Position numbers and translations under genes: made by a program | In this document: positions 11,593-20,353 of the stretch, piece by piece | Position numbering within the stretch: the stretch's first letter is position 1 | Layout of the letters: the number at the start of each line of letters is the position of its first letter | Assembly: GCA_011763485.2 (NCBI GenBank) | Contig: JAANSK020111128.1 | Span: 1 to 39,872 of the forward strand | Source of the DNA: Isoetes engelmannii | Lineage: Eukaryota > Streptophyta > Lycopodiopsida > Isoetales > Isoetaceae | Length of the DNA stretch: 39,872 bases | Direction of reading: 5' to 3' | Notes under the pieces: generated by a model | The model's database searches: none | What the model saw: the letters and a program-made list of their open reading frames with translations, nothing else | Told to the model about the DNA's origin: nothing

Positions 11593-11745
11593 AGGACCAA
11601 TTGATTACTTGAACCCGTGACCTCGGGGCAATGGAATTTTAAGGTCCCCATTACTAGACCGGTATTGGCCAGGTTTAAACCTATGACCTCGGGTGTGGCG
11701 GTTTGGTCCTGCCACTAGACCATGTCCTGAAGGACAAACATGTCC
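11593..11745 (-). mobile_element. Dimeric tRNA-like SINE unit
   Basis: On the minus strand two similar tRNA-like halves follow each other about 62 bp apart. The first has TGGTCTAGTGGC (11722-11711), close to a polymerase III A box, then GAGGTCATAGGTTTAAACC, close to a B box. The second has GGTCTAGTAATGG (11660-11648), then GAGGTCACGGGTTCAAG (B box GGGTTCAAG at 11616-11608). A-to-B distances are nearly the same in both. Neither folds obviously into a complete tRNA, so these are SINE-like rather than tRNA genes. A further GTGGTAGAG follows at the left edge. Confidence 0.55.
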
Positions 11746-12635
11746 ACCTTGTTGGAAGTCTCCAAGCCCTGTAGTCTTAATAAAAAACGATGTCATGAAT
11801 AAAGCAACAAAACTAACGATTCTTGAGTAAAAACAATACACACATTTACACTCATGAGGTTGCGCAGTGTTGTTTGTCCTACAGAACAAGCTATAATGTT
11901 AACACAAGTTACATAATTTGTGCTTTTCTAAACAACAATAAGGTTGACAGAGTTAACAACCATGGATAAATACAATGATTTGATAAGAACATAATTTGCT
12001 ACATAGGTCTGCATTCAATGTAGCTAAAAGCATTTTTATCAATTTAATGTTCCATACCAATCCAGTCCAATTCTAAGAGAAAATGGCCCTCGGTCTGTAG
12101 CTATTTGACGCCTATACCAATTTTCAACCAAGCTTTCATGTGTAGACCAACTCAACCTTTGAGCTCAATTCTTCCAAACAACTTCAGCAATATAATTATA
12201 GAATCTCTGGAAGACTGCATTTCACACAGATGTGAATTCCTCGTATGGCACATCCCCTTTCCTTATCTCTTTTGGGACTTTTTTTCATTCCAGAGGCCCC
12301 TGAAGAGATGGAACTCATCTTTCGTTTCTGCTATGAGCATGTTATCCCCAGCCTGAGTGCATATGTTAATACCATATTTAAGCTCAGAATTGCCTATGAT
12401 ATTTAAAAATGCCAATTTTTTTTATCAAAAGCATTACTACCTTTGAAGTGGACAGTAGCCTCTCTGCAAAAGTTGCAAACACAAACAAAAGTTATTCAGG
12501 GCACATTAATATGAAATTTGGAGAAAGAGGCACAGCCATATGGCTCTGAGTCTAAATTTACCTTTGCGTCTATGCCTTGTGAGCCACTCCTATGATTATC
12601 CCTGATGATAGTTTTCAAGTCCTATAGATTCTTTT

Positions 12636-12636
<1 letters not shown>
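11746..12636. other. Intergenic, or intron of the flippase gene; weak exon candidates
   Basis: Mostly AT-rich. Two minus-strand stretches have splice signals and phases that would fit the flippase frame: 12463-12441 (23 nt) and a frame from about 12352 ending in a TAA near 12255. The encoded residues do not match conserved flippase motifs, so these are noted and not called. Confidence 0.3.
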
Positions 12637-12682
<46 letters not shown>

Positions 12683-12683
12683 A

Positions 12684-12693
12684 NNNNNNNNNN
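12684..12693. other. Assembly gap (10 N)
   Basis: Ten Ns lie between the poly-T tail and a GAA-repeat tract of the LINE. In the related tail at 39788-39872 poly-T is followed directly by GAAGAACT, so the gap probably lies inside the same low-complexity tail and may be short. Its true length is unknown. Confidence 0.95.
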
Positions 12694-12755
12694 AAGGAGA
12701 AGAAGAAGAAAAAGAAGAAGAAGAAGAAGAAGAAGAAGAAGAAGAAGAAGAAGAA
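12694..12755. repeat. (GAA)n / (AAG)n microsatellite in the LINE tail
   Basis: About 60 bases of GAA repeats with a few interruptions lie at the 3' end of the minus-strand LINE, probably an expansion of the GAAGAACT sequence found at the same place in the copy at 39809. Confidence 0.9.
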
Positions 12756-14346
12756 CTACTGTATCACTAATATATTAAAAGAATGATAATGTTACAAATC
12801 GAGCGAGGAGGAAGAAGAACTGCCCCAAAGAGACAGCTATACCTCGACACTCCAAATCAAACTCACAAAGAAGCTGCAACTCTACTGCTGTACAAAGCGG
12901 CCATCAATATCTACAATACCCAATAAGTCCCGCCAAATGGCGAACTTCCGCTCTGCTGATCCCTGGAATACAAGAAAGCTCTGGAACATCTTGTACCTAA
13001 GTCGAGGAACAAGAGAGGCCGTGGGCTGCTGAATCCCATGAAAGATCCACAGTCGCCGCCACTTCCAAATCAATAACACGAACCAAGCCACACACAGATG
13101 TAAGGCTTTCTTTCGTAGGAGCGGCCACGCAGCAGGGTACACATGAAGCAACAACTGTTGGCTAGTCAATCTTACCTCCTAACCCAGTCCCAGGCAGCCT
13201 GCAGGTGAGGGCATAGCACCAGACAATGCTCCACAGTCTCACGGTGGAGGCCACAACAAGGGCAAAGAGGGCTTACACTCGGCCTGGACCTGCTCACCAA
13301 GGTGTTCATCCTGATACAGCGGTGCACCACCTGTCACAACAGCACTCTGACCTTCGGTGGGGGAAGTGGACTCCAAGTCCACATCCAGACCGAGCGCCAA
13401 CAAGAACCTGGAAGCTGCAGAGACCACTTGCCTGAAGGGGGCAAGGTGTCATGAATAACCAGCACCCAGTAGCAAGACCGCACAAAGCATGAGGCCACAA
13501 CATCAGGGTGAACCTTCCAAACCTGGACCACCACATCATCCTGAAGGACTATAGGTATGTGCTGTGGAATACTCCTCGCTACCTGCTCCCAAATAGCCCG
13601 ATTACTGCCCCGCAACTGAAACCGGGCTCGAAAAAACTCCCAAGAAGCTAGCTGGCCCTTCCAATACCAATCCTCGAAGGTGCTACAGCAGCCCGCCTCC
13701 AACGGACCTGCGTCCGGGCATGCATAGTGGCAGCCAAGGGCGTGCGCAGGGGGTAGAGGCACCCACAAGAAAGAAGAGGAGTGGTGATAGACAGTAGCAT
13801 AGTCCAGCTGGAAAAGCACACGCACGTGGTCCCAAGCCTGCAACATCCCCGTGAGAAAAGGGGATGCATGCGGGAAAGGCCTGAGGCCGTACAACAATGC
13901 CCAGGGAAACTCCACATGGACAGACGACTTCCCAAATGCCACACAATGGTGCAAAGACTACAAAAGCAATGTCGCACCAGGAGATGACGCCCCCTCCTGC
14001 AGGATGCTCCAAACAAACTTGGACACCAACACCTTACTATGCAAAGCTAGATCCAAAATGGCCAAACCCCCATCCTCCCGGGGGCGGAGGCACTTCCACC
14101 AAGCCACCTTTACCACCGCCCCTTCATCGTCCCCGCCCCACACAAAATTCTGAACAATCCTGTCCAAGGCCTGCATCTTACCCTCATGAGTCAGCATGGC
14201 GGATGCTGTGTACACATGTGTGCTACAGAGTACTGACTTAGCAACAATGGTTCTCCCTGCCATGGATAGTTTGCTGCCCTTCCACCAGTTAAGATGCTTC
14301 TGCAGCCCCTGCAAAATCTCATCCCACACCCTCCCCATGGAAATAT

Positions 14347-14566
14347 TGTTAGTTAGTGGAGAAGAGTAAGAGGAGACGCAGATATCAGCACCGACCAAAC
14401 AGAAAATTATTTTATTCAAAAACGTCCTTAAGCCAAATACATCTTCACAAGACTCAAAATAGAATGTTTATCTGCTACAATGCGTCAACACCTACACCTG
14501 CTTTTACATATATTCTACGTACATTATGTACATACACATTTGCACCATTAACTATATTGTCTAACA
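14347..14566 (-). repeat. 3' LTR of the copia element
   Basis: 220 bp, plus strand TGTTAGTTAGTGG ... CTAACA. It matches 16643-16862 in direct orientation. It borders LINE sequence on the left. Confidence 0.9.
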
Positions 14567-14580
14567 AATCCTCCCCTTAA
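14567..14580 (-). other. Polypurine tract of the copia element
   Basis: The minus strand reads TTAAGGGGAGGATT directly against the 3' LTR, where plus-strand DNA synthesis of a copia element is primed. It fixes the element's orientation as minus. Confidence 0.85.
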
Positions 14581-14614
14581 TGTGCAAATGTTGTCGCTCC
14601 ATCAATGCCGCGGG

Positions 14615-15985
14615 TTATTTTAGAAAAACTATCGATGAGACCACTCCAAGACGCTGCCTCAGATCCTCGAACTTTGTCCTAGAAAGTCCCTTTGTCAAAA
14701 TATCAGCCACTTGATGATCTGTTCTGCAATGAACTAGATCAGCAATACCATTTTCAACTGCTTCTCTAATAAAATGATAATGTGTAGCAATATGTTTCGT
14801 TCTGCTGTGAAATACTGGATTTTTAGTCAAGTATATGCTGCTCATGTTATCACAGTAAATAATCACTGGTTCTTGTTGACCAAATCCCAAGTTGGCTAGC
14901 AACTTGCTTAACCACATGACTTCACAAGCTGCTGCAGAACAAGCCTTGTATTCAGCCTCCGTTGAACTTATAGACACCGTATCTTGTTTCTTGCTCAACC
15001 AACTTACTGCAGCTGATCCAAAATTGAACACATATGCTCCTACGGATCTCCTATCATCCACGCATCCTGCGTGATCAGCGTCACAATAACCCTGCAGCTG
15101 AAAGTTGCTGAATTTATCATAATTCAGGCCATAATTCAATGTACCTTTAAGATACCTTAGAACTCGCTTGGCAGCCATCCAATGAGTTACAGTAGGCTTG
15201 GACATAAACCTACTTAAGACTCCTACAGCATAAGAGATGTCAGGCCTCGTGATCGTCAAGTATATAAGAGATCCAACGAGCTGACTATATATATTACTGT
15301 CAAATGATTCTGCTTTGTCAAACTTTGACAGTTTTAAACTGATTTCAATTGGCGTGGCCAATGGCTTACATTCTTCCATGTGAAATTTCTTCAAAATCTC
15401 ATGCACATACTTGCTTTGGGAAAGAAAAGTCCCTGTAGCATGCTGCCATACCTCTATGCCAAGAAAATAATGCAGGAGCCCTAAATCTGACATCTCAAAT
15501 TGACTTGCAAGCATTGCTTTTACTTCTGAAATTTTTTCAGCAGAATTACCTGTAATTATAAGATCGTCAACATAAATGACGACTATAAGAATTTCAGTAG
15601 CATTCAACTTCACATATAAAGAGTGATCCGCGTCACTTCTCCTAAAGCCCTTACGCACAAGGACATCATGAATTCTGCTGTACCAAGCACGAGGTGCTTG
15701 TTTCAAACCATACAATGATTTTCCCAATTTACAAACAAATGATTCTTTACCTGGCACCTCGAAACCTTCTGGCTGCTCCATGTATACCTCCTCCTCGAGG
15801 TTGCCATGTAAGAATGCATTTTTTACATCCATTTGATGTAATGGCCAACTTTGATTTGCTGCCAAGGCAATGATGGTTCTTATTGTTGGCATTTTTGCAA
15901 CTGGAGCAAAGGTTTCCTCGTAATCTATTCCTTCCTTTTGCGAGTAACCTTTTGCGACCAGTCTTGCTTTGTATTTATCTATGCT
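14615..15985 (-). CDS. Copia Pol fragment: reverse transcriptase and RNase H
   Basis: An uninterrupted frame begins at the breakpoint with [16 protein letters not shown], and a TGA lies just upstream at 15988. The first Met is at 15892, and the frame ends at TTA 14615. RVT_2 landmarks in order are [32 protein letters not shown], the catalytic [26 protein letters not shown], and [17 protein letters not shown]. The copia RNase H follows with [23 protein letters not shown] and RTKHI. It shows no stop or frameshift, unlike the integrase piece beside it. Without gag, protease or a properly oriented integrase it cannot act as a complete polyprotein; the domain itself looks intact. Confidence 0.93.
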   Translation of the reverse strand, partial: SIDKYKARLVAKGYSQKEGIDYEETFAPVAKMPTIRTIIALAANQSWPLHQMDVKNAFLHGNLEEEVYMEQPEGFEVPGKESFVCKLGKSLYGLKQAPRAWYSRIHDVLVRKGFRRSDADHSLYVKLNATEILIVVIYVDDLIITGNSAEKISEVKAMLASQFEMSDLGLLHYFLGIEVWQHATGTFLSQSKYVHEILKKFHMEECKPLATPIEISLKLSKFDKAESFDSNIYSQLVGSLIYLTITRPDISYAVGVLSRFMSKPTVTHWMAAKRVLRYLKGTLNYGLNYDKFSNFQLQGYCDADHAGCVDDRRSVGAYVFNFGSAAVSWLSKKQDTVSISSTEAEYKACSAAACEVMWLSKLLANLGFGQQEPVIIYCDNMSSIYLTKNPVFHSRTKHIATHYHFIREAVENGIADLVHCRTDHQVADILTKGLSRTKFEDLRQRLGVVSSIVFLK

Positions 15986-16651
15986 TCAGGAACAGGAGGA
16001 GCAGATTTTATGGCATGAGAGACTTGGCCATCTCTCATTTCATTGCATGGAGAAAATGAAAACAGAAAATATGGTGAGAGACTTACCTGCCTTGAAATCT
16101 ATTGATTATTGTTGTGAAGCTTGCAAACTTGGAAAGATGACGAGACTCCCTTTTCCAAAAGGGAAGTCGATGCGAGCTACTAGAGTGTTACAATTGGTAC
16201 ACTCGGATGTTTGCGGACCTATGAAGGTACCAGCAATAGGAGGAGCAAGATATTTTGTGACCTTCATAGATGATTTCACAAGAAAGACTTAGATTTATTT
16301 CATAAAGGCAAAATCTGCAGTTTTGGAGAAATTCAAGGAGTTTCGAGCTATGGTGGAGAACATAACAGGGCACAAGATTAAGAATTTGCGCAGCGATAAT
16401 GGAGGAGAGTACACATCAAATGCATTTAACGAATATCTCCGCAATGCAGGTATAAGAAGGCAGCTAACAACTCCTCATACGCCGCAGCAAAATGGTGTCG
16501 TAGAATGCATGAACAGGTCCATATGTAACTTGGTACGGAGTATGCTGAAAGGTAAGCGTTTACCTCGAAGTTTTTGGGCAGCAGCAGTACAAACTGCCGT
16601 GTATTTGATTAATAGAGCACCAACAAAGGCTCTGATACCACTTGATAGTTA
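15981..16651 (+). pseudogene. Copia integrase fragment, inverted
   Basis: The plus strand encodes the pre-integrase zinc-finger region and catalytic core: WHERLGH and CEAC (HHCC zinc binding), VHSDVCGPM (first Asp), RSDNGGEY (second Asp) and TPQQNGVVE (Glu). A TAG replaces the expected Trp codon after FTRKT near 16291, and ECMNR stands where ERMNR is usual. It begins abruptly at the head-to-head junction with the minus-strand reverse transcriptase and ends in TKAL, where it meets the primer-binding site. The orientation is opposite to the element that contains it. Confidence 0.9.
16628..16640 (-). other. Primer-binding site, initiator tRNA-Met type
   Basis: The minus strand reads TGGTATCAGAGCC two bases inside the 5' LTR, complementary to the 3' end of plant initiator tRNA-Met. 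Its GGCTCTG also serves as the last codons of the inverted integrase, a shared sequence at the junction. Confidence 0.9.
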
Positions 16652-16862
16652 GTGGAGAAGAGTAAGAGGAGACACAGATACCAGCACCAACCAGAACAGA
16701 AGATTATTCTATTCAAAAACGTCCTTAAGCCAAATACATCTTCACAAGACTCAAAATAGAAAGTTTATCTGCTACAACACGTCAACACCTACACCTGCTT
16801 TTACATATTCTACGTACATTATGTACAGAACACATTTGCACCATTAACTATATTGTCTAACA
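16643..16862 (-). repeat. 5' LTR of the copia element
   Basis: 220 bp, plus strand TGATAGTTAGTGG ... CTAACA, direct copy of 14347-14566 with scattered substitutions. The outer five bases CTACC do not match the AATAT beyond the other LTR. Confidence 0.9.
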
Positions 16863-17526
16863 CTACCAACCAACAGTGACTGGAAGATGAGAACCATAAG
16901 TAAATAAATATGAATAATATACTAAGCACCCATGGTCATAATGGCTAACTTCCTTTTTAGGACTAAAATATGGTTACAATTTTAGTGACCATTCTAGATA
17001 TTCTAGACACTCCATAAAGTGGAGACTAAGTGAAACTAAAATCTAGTTTTATTAATCCCAATCTTTCTTTTATCAGCTTAAAGTACGTCCAGACTATCAG
17101 CTCCTGTTGTTATAATTGTACCATTTGAGGACTGGGTTAGTTGAGACAAAGAAGTCTCTCAAAAAAGTATACAGAATTCTGTAACCAAGAATAAGATCTT
17201 ATGGAAAGATTGCTTGCTTCCTCCTTCAAAAATTTGCAAAAGAATGCAAGACTTTGTGTAGTTCTTCCACAATATTTCTGGGAAACAAGATGGTCACTGT
17301 GGGGAGCATTTCCATGCATATATTTAAAGGTTACAGGCAGTTTCATACTGACTTGTGCAAATTTCATTCGCCGTACTGGGCACATCAGGGCATATTTTCT
17401 ATAAGCATAAGTGCATCCCCACTTACATGTTACTTCTTATCACATGCACATGGCATATTCCCTATAGGCATAGGTGCATCCCCACTTACATGTTACTTCT
17501 TATCACGTGAATGCCTAATTCATAGC
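16863..17526. other. Spacer between two LTR elements, with a 63-bp tandem repeat
   Basis: No gene is supported. GTGCATCCCCACTTACATGT and its surroundings occur at 17411 and 17474 (63-bp period, two copies). The sequence is likely either old intron sequence of the flippase gene or intergenic. The 67-residue plus-strand frame at 17201-17404 matches nothing I know. Confidence 0.5.
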
Positions 17527-17696
17527 TGTTAGAGTATGATGATTGTGCATGCTGAGCCATCCACCTGTTGCTGACATGGCATCACTACATACGCCATAGT
17601 CACGCTCACTTAGGTTAGTTCACACTAGGAGCTAGTAGGTGCTTATGCTTCTGTCCTTGTCTTTCCTTCATCCTTCAGGATTTCCTCATGCTATCA
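17527..17696 (+). repeat. Left LTR
   Basis: 170 bp, TGTTAGAGTATGATGA ... CATGCTATCA. It differs from the right LTR by scattered changes and by having one copy of a 29-bp unit. Confidence 0.88.
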
Positions 17697-17710
17697 CGGT
17701 ATCAGAGCCT
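17697..17710 (+). other. Primer-binding site, initiator tRNA-Met type
   Basis: CGGTATCAGAGCCT directly follows the left LTR. It matches the usual copia TGGTATCAGAGC except the first base. Confidence 0.8.
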
Positions 17711-18285
17711 ATCTGAAGGGGAGGTTAGCAAGTCGATCACGTTGATCTGCAAAACTCTCATTGAGTTTTTTGATTTGGAAGCTAAGCTCTCAAAGGCTTG
17801 GTCAGTTTGACACAGATTTTTTGAGAAATTTTGGTATAGATGTTCTAAGAAATCTGGTGTGGATTGAACCAGTGAAACTTGCTGCATTTTGTGGATTTGG
17901 TGTGAATCACAAAGTTGAAGAAGATTTGGTCGGATGTTTTTGACACACTGGGAGTGTTTGATGCGTTGGATCTGTGTCTGCAGTTGTGGCCTAGTTGGGA
18001 AGGGTCGGATCTGAATCGGATCTGGAGTCATTGCTGAGGTTTCGTGTTACAGCAACAAATTTTGTTGGATCTGGAGAGTATCAGCAACATTTTCTTTGAG
18101 TCGCCATTTGGCAAAATTGGTAACCGTAAAAAGGAAAACAGATATTGCATGCCGCAGTTATTTTTGGCTTGTGTTTTCTTTGGAGGTTTGGTGAGCTACG
18201 GCAGAGGGGAACCAAAGATAGAACTTCGAGCTGGTTTGGCTCTGGAATTATGTTGGATCTTCCGTTTGGGGAGACTTGATAGGTT
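17711..18285 (+). other. Leader region of the LTR element
   Basis: About 570 bases between the primer-binding site and the gag-like frame. Several short frames and no recognisable domain; it likely serves as untranslated leader. Confidence 0.5.
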
Positions 18286-18771
18286 TTGCGTTTTCAATTT
18301 CTCCTAGGTTTGCAATTATTTGCCGCAATCCATGAAGGAGCACGATTCTTGACAAGATTCTCAGTTATAAGTGTTGATTCTTGGAAATATTACAGTCTTT
18401 GTAAAATATCTGCACATTCTTGTAATACAGGCTTCATCACGGGTCCATTTGGTTCTCAGTCTGCTAAACAGATGCATGAGATTGTAGCTTTCCTGAAAGA
18501 TAACTTTCTAAATAGTCAGAACTATGAAGAATGGAGATCTCACATGACCTGGTCGTTAATTTCACAAGATCTATGGCATGCTGCAGGAGGACAACATTTT
18601 TCCGAGATTACTCTTGATAAGGATTATCTAGTTTCAAATTCTATAAAGCTAACTATAGAATACCCTTTGAGTTTAAAGATTTGGCAAGCTACATGTTGTA
18701 GTTCCCAAGAACTCCTGGACTACTTTAGATCTGAATTTGGACAGGGTAATCAACACAAGCAGAAGCAATAG
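18286..18771 (+). CDS. Gag-like ORF of the LTR element
   Basis: 161 codons, ATG to TAG. Residues about 78-100 (QNYEEWRSHMTWSLISQDLW) match the start of copia gag (DUF4219/UBN2 style, NYxxWxxxMxxxLxxxxLW). The rest, including LSLKIWQATCCSS, is only vaguely gag-like, and no CCHC knuckle follows. The start is uncertain: true gag would usually begin closer to the motif, for example at Met-63. The end is probably premature, because open sequence continues in another frame. Confidence 0.5.
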   Translation: MRFQFLLGLQLFAAIHEGARFLTRFSVISVDSWKYYSLCKISAHSCNTGFITGPFGSQSAKQMHEIVAFLKDNFLNSQNYEEWRSHMTWSLISQDLWHAAGGQHFSEITLDKDYLVSNSIKLTIEYPLSLKIWQATCCSSQELLDYFRSEFGQGNQHKQKQ

Positions 18772-18821
18772 ACATCTGAAATTGAGCAGGGTTATTTTGA
18801 TAACTCTGAGGCAGAAACTCA

Positions 18822-19169
18822 GTGACTGGAGAAGTCATAGAGCTGGCAAAGGAAGCAGTAGAGCAATGCCTTCCATTGTCCATAGAGCTGTTTGATATGT
18901 TTTTTATTGTCAAAGACAATATGAATTTGCTGAAAGGCTATGATGTTTCACATATGTCACAAGACTTCCAGCTTTATGAAGGTGAATATGACAGACCTTA
19001 CCAAATTTTCGGGTTAGACGAATTAGAATCATGTCATATAGTAGAGAATGCATCACAAGATCTCATTCAGCAGTTAGGGGTTTTATTGATGATTATCTTG
19101 AGGTTGCTAGTTTATCTTCACTGGTACAAAGCCTCATGTACATACCAGAGTATGCGGCGACAGAATTGA
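18822..19169 (+). pseudogene. Unrecognised coding-like segment A of the LTR element
   Basis: 115 codons. The useful part, GEVIELAKEAVEQCLPLSIE through HIVENASQDLIQQL, is rich in acidic and aromatic residues. It appears to continue after a frameshift into segment B, because the last third (LLMIILRLLVYLHW) reads like an out-of-frame translation. No family was recognised, and it is not pol. Confidence 0.35.
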
Positions 19170-19435
19170 TATTTGAATGTACTTGCACACCTTCTAAAGG
19201 CGGTTATGAACGCATGTATCAGAAGTTGGATTGGTCTCCATTAAGGAATGATCGCTTGTTACATGCTTCTTTCGTTATTTGGGATGAAGTATTTGAGCAT
19301 CAAGTGTATACTGCAGATTTCAAAGATGAGTTGGTTCTTGAGCGTCCTTGGATGGATATTCATGAGCAGACTGCTGTTTTACATCCATTATCACCAAGGT
19401 TAGTCAACATGCCCCTTATTTGTCACTTTACATGA
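19031..19435 (+). pseudogene. Unrecognised coding-like segment B of the LTR element
   Basis: 134 codons in the next frame. It contains GFIDDYLEVASLSSLVQSL, CTPSKGGYERMYQKLDWSP and VYTADFKDELVLERPWMDIH. It reads like real protein but matches nothing I know. A CACCAAG|GTTAGT donor-like site near its end, and a switch of frame after it, leave open either a frameshift or a removed intron. Confidence 0.35.
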
Positions 19436-20031
19436 ATCTACATACTCCATTTACTTGCACACATGATGGGAAGGTGGAGGATAATCCTAACTTGGATGAT
19501 TGTTTGGGGTATATTTCTTACCCTGATATTGGAGGATTAACCAAGGAGCTGCAGGTAAGTTACAGGTTCTCGCATTTGAGAAATCAAGTATTAATTGTTC
19601 TTGATATATATGACCATCAAAGTCTGGTTACTGTCAAAGATCATGAGTTAATGGTTCAGTCTGCTGACAGTGTACCAGTTGTGGTGGATCAAATTGGAAC
19701 TTCAAATAATACTTCACTGGATTTGTATGATGCTGATATAATTGGAAGATGGTCACCAATATCAGATAAGATTTATGAGTTCTATCAGGGTCTTAAATCA
19801 GATTTTTTGAGAAAGGGATATGCATTACAGAAGATACATCTTGCTGATGTGGGTTATAAGTTCCATGCTGCTGCTTATGAACAGGAGTTATTTCTGAAGT
19901 CTCATATCAGTAGTTTGAATGTCTATATCAAAAACGCACGAGAATAGTACAGAAGCAGAAAGATGTGGTTCAAGACTATGCTTTGGCAGCCATGGCTTAT
20001 GCTGTGGTTAAGTTTGCTCTATCTATGAGCA
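19420..20031 (+). pseudogene. Unrecognised coding-like segment C of the LTR element
   Basis: 175 codons (19420-19947) with NLDDCLGYISYPDIGGLTK, DADIIGRWSPISDKIYEFY and HLADVGYKFHAAAYEQEL. One more frame change gives IVQKQKDVVQDYALAAMAYA ending at a TGA near 20040, just before the polypurine region. No known domain was recognised. With segments A and B it could be one decayed protein of about 500 residues, either an unusual element protein or a captured host sequence. Confidence 0.4.
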
Positions 20032-20042
20032 CTGCTTGATTT

Positions 20043-20125
20043 CAGGGAGGATGTTAGCATCTAGTTAGCATCTCATTCCTGTTAGTTTATTTTTTATTCT
20101 CAGCCATGCACGTCATCAGGGGGGA
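20043..20125 (+). other. Polypurine tract region, duplicated
   Basis: CAGGGAGGA followed by TGTTAG occurs at about 20043, and ATCAGGGGGGA followed by TGTTAG (the real LTR start) at about 20115-20131. Only the second leads into a full LTR. Confidence 0.6.
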
Positions 20126-20320
20126 TGTTAGAGTATGATGACTGTGCATGCTGAGCCATCCACCAGTTGCTGACATGGCATCACTATATATGCCATAGTC
20201 ACGCCCACTTAGGTTAGTTCACTCTAGGCACGCCCACTTAGGTTAGTTCACTCTAGGAGCTAGTAGTGCTTACGCTTTTGTCCTTGTTCCTTCATCCTTC
20301 AGGATTTCCTCATGCTATCA
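20126..20320 (+). repeat. Right LTR with internal 29-bp tandem duplication
   Basis: 195 bp. It is longer than the left LTR because a 29-bp unit starting CACGCCCACTTAGG is present twice and exactly (20200-20228, 20229-20257), against one copy in the left LTR. Confidence 0.88.
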
Positions 20321-20353
20321 ATAGTCAACAATAAAGATAAAAGGAAAAATTAC

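Larger units (their letters stand above)
12638..14346 (-). mobile_element. LINE copy, 3' half of ORF2, with poly(A) tail
   Basis: Same family as the plus-strand element at 9885-10676. Minus-strand frames 14346-13958 (GRVWDEI, KGSKLSMAGRT, NFVWGG, then the WWKCLRP linker), 13954-13334 and 13169-12882 carry the end of the reverse transcriptase, the linker and the C-terminal region. The zinc-binding motif CPCC ... HRETVEHC lies between frames at 13270-13230. Frameshifts make it a dead copy. The poly(A) tail is seen as poly-T at 12638-12680, followed by TGA, the gap and a GAA tract. At 14347 the copia LTR cuts it in the reverse transcriptase. Confidence 0.88.
14347..16862 (-). mobile_element. Ty1/copia retrotransposon, rearranged
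   Basis: Two direct LTRs bound the element. Read on the minus strand, the order is 5'LTR (16862-16643), PBS, an integrase piece in reverse orientation (about 16630-15981), reverse transcriptase-RNase H (15985-14615), polypurine tract and 3'LTR (14566-14347). Gag and protease are missing. The LTRs differ at a dozen or more sites and start and end TGTTAG/CTAACA. The flanking five bases differ (AATAT left, CTACC right), so no target-site duplication is present. The left flank is LINE sequence; I do not see the LINE continue on the right. Confidence 0.9.
17527..20320 (+). mobile_element. LTR retrotransposon lacking recognisable pol
   Basis: LTRs are 17527-17696 and 20126-20320 (TGTTAG ... CTATCA). 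A primer-binding site follows the left LTR and a polypurine tract precedes the right one. The flanking five bases are ATAGC and ATAGT, an almost perfect target-site duplication. The interior (about 2.4 kb) has a gag-like stretch and then coding-like sequence in several frames without protease, integrase, reverse transcriptase or RNase H motifs. It is probably non-autonomous. It is inserted just downstream, in the gene's direction, of the last recognised flippase exon (20354). Confidence 0.88.

Noticed and set aside
11593-11745. tRNA genes on the minus strand.
   Set aside because: A- and B-box-like sequences are present but spacing and pairing do not give a full cloverleaf; a dimeric SINE fits better.
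12684-12693. The gap as the hiding place of the missing flippase exons.
   Set aside because: Not excluded, but poly-T on one side and GAA repeat on the other match one continuous LINE tail, so a short gap is more likely.
13226-14241. Plus-strand frames of 69-114 codons over the minus-strand LINE.
   Set aside because: These are shadows of the GC-rich LINE coding strand.
17702-18031. A 109-codon minus-strand frame in the LTR element leader.
   Set aside because: No recognisable content, and opposite to the element's orientation.
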